Positions 1 through 5,283 of a DNA stretch of 5,283 nt are shown in pieces (position 1 is the stretch's first letter; each line of letters opens with the position of its first letter). Made by a program: the position numbers and the translations under genes. This DNA comes from Paracoccaceae bacterium (lineage in GTDB: Bacteria; Pseudomonadota; Alphaproteobacteria; Rhodobacterales; Rhodobacteraceae): positions 1 to 5,283 of the forward strand of contig JABGTH010000252.1 in assembly GCA_018647275.1 (NCBI GenBank), in the 5' to 3' direction. Below the pieces are notes generated by a model, which searched no databases, was not told the origin of the DNA, and saw nothing but the letters and a program-made list of their open reading frames with translations.

Positions 1-1395
1 CTGATAAACATGAACCAATGCACCAGCTTGGTTAAGGTGTGTCAGTGTAAATGAAATGCCAAATTTGACAGGGGTCATGGCAATGCCGCGTTTGATAATT
101 TGATTGGTTGAATTCCACTCATCAACGGTGGCTCGTCGATTAAAATAATCGGAGGAAGACATCAGAGTGTCTGTCAATTCTGCAACGATCGAATCAGTGA
201 CCTCCTGCCCATAAGGGGTCGTCTGCGGCTTCATCTTACCAGTCGAACTTCCGCCGGAGCCATAAAAGTTTTTTTGACGAACGATTGCGGGGTCCACGCC
301 CAATGTTTGTGCGATGTGATCTACGATCCGCTCCATTCCAAGCATGCCTTGTGGACCACCAAACCCGCGATAGGCTGTGGCACTTTGAATGTTGGTTTTG
401 AGGCGGTGGCTTTCAATTCGAATGTTCGGCAAGTTGTAGGCATTGTCTGCATGGAGCATCGCCCGATCAGCAACAGGCAGCGACAAATCTTGTGCCCAGC
501 CACAGCGGGTGTAGTGTTTTACATCAATGGCTTGGATCAAACCATCGCTATCAAAACCACAGGTATAGTCGATTCGAAAATCGTGCCGTTTGCCCGTAAT
601 GATCATGTCGTCGTCGCGATCATAACGCATTTTGCAGGGTTTTCCCATCTTCAGCGCCGCGATTGCACAAGCAACAGCAAGCGCATTACCCTGGCTCTCT
701 TTGCCGCCAAACCCTCCTCCCATTCTACGTGTTTCAACCCGAACGGCATGCATAGGTTTGCCGATTGCATGTGCAACTTTGTGTTGGATCTCAGTCGGGT
801 GTTGGGTCGAACTGTGAATCAAAACGTCGCCATTTTCATCAGGCAAGGCGAGGGCCGCTTGACCTTCAAGATAAAAGTGCTCTTGCCCACCCATTGAAAT
901 GGAGCCTGTGATAGAATGAGCTGCAGACACAAGGTGCGCCTTAGCATCGCCTTTGGCGTAGATACGCGGCCCATCTTCAAAACGGCTATTGGCCGCCAAA
1001 GCCTCTTCAATTGTGAAGATGGGCTCGCCTTCTATGATATCATATTGCGCAAGGCGCGCAGCCTTTCGGGCTGCTGTGTGAGATTCTGCGATTACCAGAA
1101 ACGTTGGTTGCCCAACGTAGGCAACTGTTTGCTCTGCCAGTAACGGTTCATCATGGGCCGATGGCGATACATCAGCATCAAATTCCAGATCACCCGCCGT
1201 CAAAACTGTTATCACGCCCTCAGTCGCACGCACTGCGTTAAGATTCATATTATTGAGCGTTCCTGCAGCAATAGGACTGGTGCCAAAAGCAAGGTGAAGT
1301 GTCCCGCTGGGTGTCGGGATGTCGTCAACGTATCGCGCACTGCCGTTCACATGAAGCGCTGCCGCATCGTGGGGGAGGGGCTTAGCAATGCTCAC
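1..1395 (-). CDS. xdhB: Xanthine dehydrogenase, molybdopterin-binding subunit (XdhB), 5' part, truncated by window edge
   Basis: This is the catalytic large subunit of two-subunit bacterial xanthine dehydrogenase, a cytoplasmic enzyme that hydroxylates hypoxanthine and xanthine to urate at a molybdenum cofactor. I read 465 codons in frame without a stop from a GTG start; the family is usually about 770 to 780 residues, so roughly 60 percent is present. The N-terminal aldehyde oxidase/xanthine dehydrogenase a/b hammerhead domain covers about residues 15 to 125, and the molybdopterin-binding domain starts near 145. Visible motifs are GGQEHFYLE (169-177), GGGFGGKE (226-233) and AYRGFGGPQ (341-349). 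By alignment from memory to bovine xanthine oxidase, Q171, F229, E233, R311, R343 and F345 match Q767, F798, E802, R880, R912 and F914. The Glu and Arg at the E802 and R880 positions favour a purine substrate over a generic aldehyde oxidase. The last residues visible (LTHLNQAGALVHVY) also fit XdhB. The GTG start overlaps the xdhA stop, has a strong Shine-Dalgarno sequence, and the next in-frame ATG is only at codon 50, inside the conserved domain. Confidence 0.96.
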   Translation of the reverse strand, partial: MSIAKPLPHDAAALHVNGSARYVDDIPTPSGTLHLAFGTSPIAAGTLNNMNLNAVRATEGVITVLTAGDLEFDADVSPSAHDEPLLAEQTVAYVGQPTFLVIAESHTAARKAARLAQYDIIEGEPIFTIEEALAANSRFEDGPRIYAKGDAKAHLVSAAHSITGSISMGGQEHFYLEGQAALALPDENGDVLIHSSTQHPTEIQHKVAHAIGKPMHAVRVETRRMGGGFGGKESQGNALAVACAIAALKMGKPCKMRYDRDDDMIITGKRHDFRIDYTCGFDSDGLIQAIDVKHYTRCGWAQDLSLPVADRAMLHADNAYNLPNIRIESHRLKTNIQSATAYRGFGGPQGMLGMERIVDHIAQTLGVDPAIVRQKNFYGSGGSSTGKMKPQTTPYGQEVTDSIVAELTDTLMSSSDYFNRRATVDEWNSTNQIIKRGIAMTPVKFGISFTLTHLNQAGALVHVYQ

Positions 1396-2762
1396 GGTGT
1401 CACCTCATGTACTGATGTGGTTTGACCGTTTCGCTCATACCAAACTCTAAGCAGCATGTTTTGAGCCGTTTGCATCCGATATTTGGCTGAAGCTCGCATA
1501 TCTGACAGGGGAGCAAAGTCCTTTGTCATCTCATCCATCGCATGGCGAATAGTTTCTTCTGACCAAGCCTTTCCACGCAACACATCTTCCGCATGTTTTG
1601 CGCGCTTGGGGATTCCAGCCATGCCGCCATAGGCAAGGCGCACTTTAGAAATCGTATCGTCGTCGAGTTCGATCCATACACAGCCACAAACGGCCGAGAT
1701 GTCCTGGTCAAAACGCTTGGTCAGTTTGTAGCAATGCAAGTTGTCGACGGCCTTCGGGATTGAAACACCAGTCACAAACTCGCCTATATCACGGTCTTGT
1801 TTACCATACTCGATGAAATAGTCCGCGATTGGCATTTGGCGTGTTGTGCTGCCTTTGCGCAGATGAAGCGTTGCATCCAATGCGATTAGGGCTGGTGGCC
1901 CGTCTCCGATTGGGGATCCATTTGCGATGTTACCGCCGATTGTAGCTGCATTGCGAACTTGGGTTGAGCCATATCTTTTGATCAAGGTCGCAAAGCTTGG
2001 GTGTTTTGTTTTCATGGATTCAAGGAGTTCAGTCAGCGTTGTCATGGCTGCGACATGTATTTCCTCATCTGTTTCTGAAATGCCACGAAGCTCTGGAATA
2101 CGGTTCAAAAATGCCGTTTGACCAAGATCTGAAAAGTGTTTTGTCACCCAAAGGCCGACATCCGTTGCGCCCGCAATGAGCGTTGTGTCTGGGTGGGCCT
2201 CGTACCAGCTTGCGAAACCTTCCAGATCTGTGGGGATTAGATCCTTTTCTTTGGGTTTGGCGCGCAATATTGGAGGGGTTTCCACCATATGCGCAGGGAT
2301 TGGTGCACTTTCTGCAGCTTTTGCCGCACGAATGATCGGCGCATAGCCCGTGCACCTGCAAAGGTTCCCTGCGAGAGCCACATCGTGGTCCGTGTCGCCG
2401 TTCAAATGCGCTGTGGCCATCGAGACGATAAAACCAGGTGTGCAAAAGCCACACTGACTGCCGTGATGATTAATCATCTCTGTTTGAACAGGGTGGGATG
2501 TGCCGTCGGGTGCCGAAATTCCTTCGACTGTGCGGATCGCTTTGCCGTCCAGTTGGGGTAGGAACAAGATGCAGGCGTTTAGGGCTTTGGCACCGGTTTC
2601 ATCGGTCACTAACACCGAACATGCGCCACAATCACCTTCATTGCAGCCCTCTTTGGTGCCGTGCAGATTTTGATCGATGCGCAACCAATCAAGCAGCGTT
2701 GTTGTGGCGCTTATGTTGCTAAGCTCCACATCCTTTCCGTTTAGCCGAAAAGACACGTTCAT
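1392..2762 (-). CDS. xdhA: Xanthine dehydrogenase, iron-sulfur and FAD-binding subunit (XdhA)
   Basis: This is the electron-transfer subunit of xanthine dehydrogenase, complete at 456 residues, close to the roughly 460 residues usual for Rhodobacterales XdhA. It takes electrons from the molybdenum site of XdhB through two [2Fe-2S] clusters to FAD and then, in this family, to NAD+. The N-terminal plant-ferredoxin-like domain (about 1-75) has cysteines C40, C45, C48 and C64 in a GCNEGDCGAC context. The second [2Fe-2S] domain (about 80-150) has C104 and C107 (QCGFC) and C135 and C137 (NLCRCTGYAP). The FAD-binding domain (about 172-340) has LIAGATDVGLW near 195-205 and ATIGGNIANGSPIGDGPPAL at 273-292. 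A CO-dehydrogenase flavoprotein C-terminal domain (about 343-445) contains KRFDQDISAVCGC and YGGMAGIPKRA. All eight cluster cysteines are intact. The ATG is the first possible start, because an in-frame TAG lies seven codons upstream. There is no clear Shine-Dalgarno sequence. It is the promoter-proximal gene of an operon with xdhB, which it overlaps by four bases. Confidence 0.97.
   Translation of the reverse strand: MNVSFRLNGKDVELSNISATTTLLDWLRIDQNLHGTKEGCNEGDCGACSVLVTDETGAKALNACILFLPQLDGKAIRTVEGISAPDGTSHPVQTEMINHHGSQCGFCTPGFIVSMATAHLNGDTDHDVALAGNLCRCTGYAPIIRAAKAAESAPIPAHMVETPPILRAKPKEKDLIPTDLEGFASWYEAHPDTTLIAGATDVGLWVTKHFSDLGQTAFLNRIPELRGISETDEEIHVAAMTTLTELLESMKTKHPSFATLIKRYGSTQVRNAATIGGNIANGSPIGDGPPALIALDATLHLRKGSTTRQMPIADYFIEYGKQDRDIGEFVTGVSIPKAVDNLHCYKLTKRFDQDISAVCGCVWIELDDDTISKVRLAYGGMAGIPKRAKHAEDVLRGKAWSEETIRHAMDEMTKDFAPLSDMRASAKYRMQTAQNMLLRVWYERNGQTTSVHEVTP
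1400..1406 (-). promoter_or_regulatory. Ribosome binding site of xdhB inside the end of xdhA
   Basis: On the minus strand GAGGTGA ends four bases before the GTG start of xdhB and agrees well with the anti-Shine-Dalgarno sequence. It lies in the last codons of xdhA. It decides the GTG at 1395-1393 as the start of xdhB. The xdhA stop TGA and the xdhB start share the bases GTGA, an arrangement typical of translational coupling, which suits two subunits needed in equal amounts. Confidence 0.8.
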
Positions 2763-2918
2763 ATATTGTAACCCGCCACCCTACCAAAAGCCCAAATGCT
2801 GCGCGTCGTCGATGTGGAGTAGACGTTCGTGCGGGCGTGCTGATTTTAGTTTTGCAAGTGTCTGACTTTTTGGCAAGTCCTTGTGGCAACATTTGTCAGT
2901 TCGCCTTAAGTTGCAGGC
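2763..2918. promoter_or_regulatory. Divergent intergenic region between xdhA and dnaE
   Basis: These 156 bases separate the starts of xdhA (minus) and dnaE (plus), so promoters and 5' leaders for both units must lie here or overlap the genes. I searched both strands by eye and found no convincing sigma-70 pair. Weak candidates are TTGGCA at 2870-2875 followed by poor -10 matches for dnaE, and TTGTGG at 2881-2886 with CTTAAG at 2905-2910 (18-base spacing). On the minus strand TACAAT lies almost against the xdhA ATG, too close for an ordinary leader. The half nearest xdhA is GC-rich; the half nearest dnaE is more AT-rich and holds the repeats listed separately. No coding sequence, RNA gene or terminator is apparent. 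Confidence 0.55.
2848..2890 (+). repeat. Cluster of imperfect GCAA-centred repeats, possible operator
   Basis: Two related elements, AGTTTTGCAAGT (2848-2859) and ACTTTTTGGCAAGT (2865-2878), stand as an imperfect direct repeat. A third, weaker copy, TTGTGGCAAC, is at 2881-2890. The first contains the palindrome TTGCAA (2852-2857). The second contains a small inverted repeat, GACTT at 2864-2868 and AAGTC at 2875-2879, with a six-base loop. The position, between divergent promoters, would fit binding of a transcription regulator of the xdh operon or of dnaE. The elements are short, and chance is a real alternative in an AT-richer stretch. Confidence 0.3.
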
Positions 2919-5283
2919 ATGACAAATAGCCCTCGATTCATCCACCTTCGTACCCATTCTGAGTATTCGCTACTTGAGGGTGCATTGCGTGTTAAAAAGC
3001 TGCCTGCGCTTTGTGCAGACAATAAGATGCCTGCAATGGCATTGACCGACAAAAACAACATGTTTGCGGCGTTGGAGTATTCGGTTGGAATGTCGGGTGC
3101 AGGTATCCAGCCGATTGTGGGCTGTCAGGTCGACGTCACTTATGTTGAAAGTCGCCCCGGAGAGAAGGCGCGTGCGCCTGCAGCTGTGATTTTGTTGGCT
3201 CAGACAGAGACAGGTTACGAAAACCTGATGAAGTTGAATTCATGCCTTTATATCGATAACCACGATCAATTGCCCCAAGTCACAGTGGATGAATTGGCCC
3301 AATACGGAGCTGACATAATTTGTTTGACGGGTGGGTCGACTGGCCCCATTGGACAGCTTTTGCAGGCGGGACAAAAACCCGCAGCTCAAGCATTGATGGA
3401 TCGCCTTGCCGGTATTTTCGGTGATCGTCTTTATGTTGAGCTACAGCGCCACCCTGTTGATGGCGGTTTACCAGAGGCAGAGCGTTTGACAGAACGTCCA
3501 TTTGTTGAAATGGCGTATGCGATGGGGTTGCCATTGGTCGCCACCAATGACGTCTATTTCCCAGCATCTAAGATGCACGAAGCTCATGATGCATTGATTT
3601 GCATTGCTGATGGGGCTTATGTCGATCAACAAGAAGGGCGTCGTCGCCTAACACCTCAGCACTATTTTAAGTCTCAGGCTGAAATGGTCACCTTGTTCGC
3701 TGACCTTCCTGAGGCGGTTGAGAACACTGTTGAGATTGCTAAACGCTGCGCCTTCCAGACATATCGCCGTGATCCGATCCTTCCTAAATTTGCGGATGAC
3801 GAAATCGCAGAATTGCGTCGTCAAGCCGAAGAGGGCTTGCGCTACCGCCTGTCCATTATCCCGCATGCTGTTGAGGTTGCGGAATACGAGGCTCGCCTCG
3901 ATTTTGAATTAAAGATCATTGAAGGGATGGGTTTCCCTGGTTACTTTTTGATCGTTGCAGATTTCATCAAATGGGCCAAAGACGAAGGCATCCCAGTTGG
4001 GCCGGGTCGTGGTTCTGGTGCAGGGTCGTTGGTTGCTTATGCGTTGTTGATCACCGATCTTGATCCACTGCGCTATCAATTGCTATTTGAGCGGTTCTTG
4101 AACCCTGAACGTGTGTCCATGCCTGACTTCGATATCGATTTTTGCATGGACCGTCGCGAGGAAGTTATTCGCTACGTTCAGGGGAAGTACGGCCGTGATA
4201 AAGTTGGGCAAATTATCACTTTTGGTGGGCTTCTATCGAAGGCTGCTGTGCGTGATATTGGCCGTGTTTTGCAGATGCCTTACGGGCAAGTGGATCGTCT
4301 ATCTAAACTGATCCCTGTTGAAGGGGTAAAACCTGTTTCAATCGAAAAGGCTATGGCAGACGAACCGCGTTTACGTGAAGAGGCAAAGAACGAAGAAGTC
4401 GTGGCACGCTTGCTTGATTATGGCCAACAAGTTGAAGGCCTACTTCGCAACGCTTCGACCCACGCTGCGGGCGTTGTTATTGGGGATCGTCCACTAGACC
4501 AATTGGTGCCACTTTACCAAGATCCGCGTTCGGACATGCCTGCCACACAGTTCAATATGAAATGGGTTGAACAAGCAGGATTGGTCAAGTTCGACTTTTT
4601 GGGCCTTAAGACCCTGACAGTTATTCAGAATGCGGTTGATCAAATCAAAGCGTCTGGCCGCCATTTACACATCTCTGCGGATGGTTCCGAACTGTTTGAG
4701 CCCCCTCAGGGCTTGATCGACGATATTGCGACGATCCCGTTGGATGATGAAGCGTCCTATAAATTATATGCTAGCGCGAAGACTGTGGCAGTGTTTCAGG
4801 TGGAATCCAGCGGCATGATGGATGCTCTGAAACGGATGAAGCCAACCTGTATCGAAGACATCGTCGCCTTGGTTGCGCTTTACCGTCCGGGTCCGATGGA
4901 GAATATTCCGACCTATTGTGAAGTGAAGAATGGGCAGAAGGAACTGGAATCTGTACATCCACTGATCGACCATATCTTGGAAGAAACCCAAGGAATCATC
5001 GTCTACCAAGAACAGGTTATGCAAATTGCGCAGGTCATGGCGGGTTACTCGCTGGGTGGCGCTGACCTATTGCGCCGTGCGATGGGTAAAAAGATCGCCG
5101 AAGAGATGGCGAAAGAACGGCCCAAATTTGAAAAAGGGGCACAAGAAAACGGCGTTGAGAAAAAGAAAGCCTCTGAGGTTTTTGATCTTCTTGAAAAGTT
5201 TGCGAACTACGGCTTTAACAAATCTCACGCTGCTGCCTATGCGGTTGTCAGTTACCAAACGGCTTGGCTAAAGGCGAACCACC
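2919..5283 (+). CDS. dnaE: DNA polymerase III alpha subunit (DnaE1), 5' part, truncated by window edge
   Basis: This is the catalytic subunit of the replicative DNA polymerase III holoenzyme. I read 788 codons plus one base without a stop; the family is about 1150 to 1180 residues, so the end of the fingers, the beta-clamp-binding region, the OB fold and the tau-binding C-terminus lie beyond the right edge. The order follows E. coli DnaE: PHP domain about 6-275, palm about 285-435 and 510-560, thumb about 436-510, then fingers. Catalytic aspartates are D403 and D405 in PDFDIDF (402-408) and D559 in VKFDFLGLKTL (556-566), matching E. coli D401, D403 and D555. Other conserved blocks are GPGRGSGAGSLVAY (361-374), ALYRPGP (653-659), YQEQVMQIAQV (696-706), GGADLLRRAMGKK (713-725) and YGFNKSHAAAYAVVSYQ (764-780). 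It resembles the housekeeping DnaE1 rather than the mutagenic DnaE2/ImuC. The ATG is the only sensible start: an in-frame TAA ends nine bases before it, and the conserved FIHLRTHS block begins at residue 7. The Shine-Dalgarno sequence is poor. Several PHP metal ligands are replaced (see findings). Confidence 0.98.
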   Translation, partial: MTNSPRFIHLRTHSEYSLLEGALRVKKLPALCADNKMPAMALTDKNNMFAALEYSVGMSGAGIQPIVGCQVDVTYVESRPGEKARAPAAVILLAQTETGYENLMKLNSCLYIDNHDQLPQVTVDELAQYGADIICLTGGSTGPIGQLLQAGQKPAAQALMDRLAGIFGDRLYVELQRHPVDGGLPEAERLTERPFVEMAYAMGLPLVATNDVYFPASKMHEAHDALICIADGAYVDQQEGRRRLTPQHYFKSQAEMVTLFADLPEAVENTVEIAKRCAFQTYRRDPILPKFADDEIAELRRQAEEGLRYRLSIIPHAVEVAEYEARLDFELKIIEGMGFPGYFLIVADFIKWAKDEGIPVGPGRGSGAGSLVAYALLITDLDPLRYQLLFERFLNPERVSMPDFDIDFCMDRREEVIRYVQGKYGRDKVGQIITFGGLLSKAAVRDIGRVLQMPYGQVDRLSKLIPVEGVKPVSIEKAMADEPRLREEAKNEEVVARLLDYGQQVEGLLRNASTHAAGVVIGDRPLDQLVPLYQDPRSDMPATQFNMKWVEQAGLVKFDFLGLKTLTVIQNAVDQIKASGRHLHISADGSELFEPPQGLIDDIATIPLDDEASYKLYASAKTVAVFQVESSGMMDALKRMKPTCIEDIVALVALYRPGPMENIPTYCEVKNGQKELESVHPLIDHILEETQGIIVYQEQVMQIAQVMAGYSLGGADLLRRAMGKKIAEEMAKERPKFEKGAQENGVEKKKASEVFDLLEKFANYGFNKSHAAAYAVVSYQTAWLKANH

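Noticed and set aside
274..897. A 207-codon open frame on the plus strand, antisense to xdhB
   Set aside because: It lies wholly inside xdhB on the opposite strand, its product resembles no family I know, and the xdhB frame is conserved throughout. It is a shadow frame.
2065..2454. A 129-codon open frame on the minus strand in another frame within xdhA
   Set aside because: The product is low in recognisable motifs and overlaps the iron-sulfur and FAD domains of xdhA, whose frame is clearly the real one.
2746..2790. TACAAT on the minus strand just before the xdhA ATG as a -10 box for a leaderless transcript
   Set aside because: Transcription would start within or after the ATG, and there is no good -35 element at the right distance.
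2864..2879. The GACTT/AAGTC hairpin as a terminator
   Set aside because: The stem is only five base pairs, has no following U-tract, and lies between divergent gene starts where no terminator is expected.
2935..2939. A GATTC (GANTC) site just inside dnaE as a possible CcrM methylation control
   Set aside because: GANTC sites occur elsewhere in the window, for example near 193 and 574, and a single site within the coding region gives no support for cell-cycle control.

Overview
The window holds three protein genes and one divergent intergenic region. It is ordinary chromosomal gene content, and I found no sign of an undescribed system, mobile element, CRISPR array or RNA gene. The organism is most likely an alphaproteobacterium of the Rhodobacterales (roseobacter type). 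The two xanthine dehydrogenase subunits read very much like the two-subunit Rhodobacter capsulatus enzyme as I remember it, and the polymerase is of the proteobacterial DnaE1 type. Codon use is only moderately GC-rich by eye, which would fit a marine roseobacter better than a high-GC Rhodobacter. That placement is inference.

Layout. Positions 1 to 1395 (minus strand) carry the first 465 codons of xdhB, the molybdopterin subunit of xanthine dehydrogenase; its 3' end lies beyond the left edge. Positions 1392 to 2762 (minus) carry a complete xdhA, the iron-sulfur/FAD subunit. The two genes overlap by 4 bases (GTGA), with a good Shine-Dalgarno sequence for xdhB inside the end of xdhA. Positions 2763 to 2918 are a 156-base gap between divergent genes, with no strong consensus promoter but a cluster of imperfect GCAA-centred repeats. 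Positions 2919 to 5283 (plus) carry the first 788 codons of dnaE, the replicative DNA polymerase III alpha subunit, which runs off the right edge.

How the genes work together. XdhA and XdhB form one purine-catabolic enzyme that oxidises hypoxanthine to xanthine and xanthine to urate. Electrons pass from the molybdenum site in XdhB through two [2Fe-2S] clusters to FAD in XdhA. Their 5'-to-3' order and overlap indicate one operon, and a maturation factor such as XdhC would be expected beyond the left edge, though it is not visible here. dnaE is a housekeeping replication gene with no evident functional link to xdhAB; the two units only share the intergenic region. The most notable sequence detail is that the PHP domain of this DnaE has lost several predicted metal ligands.
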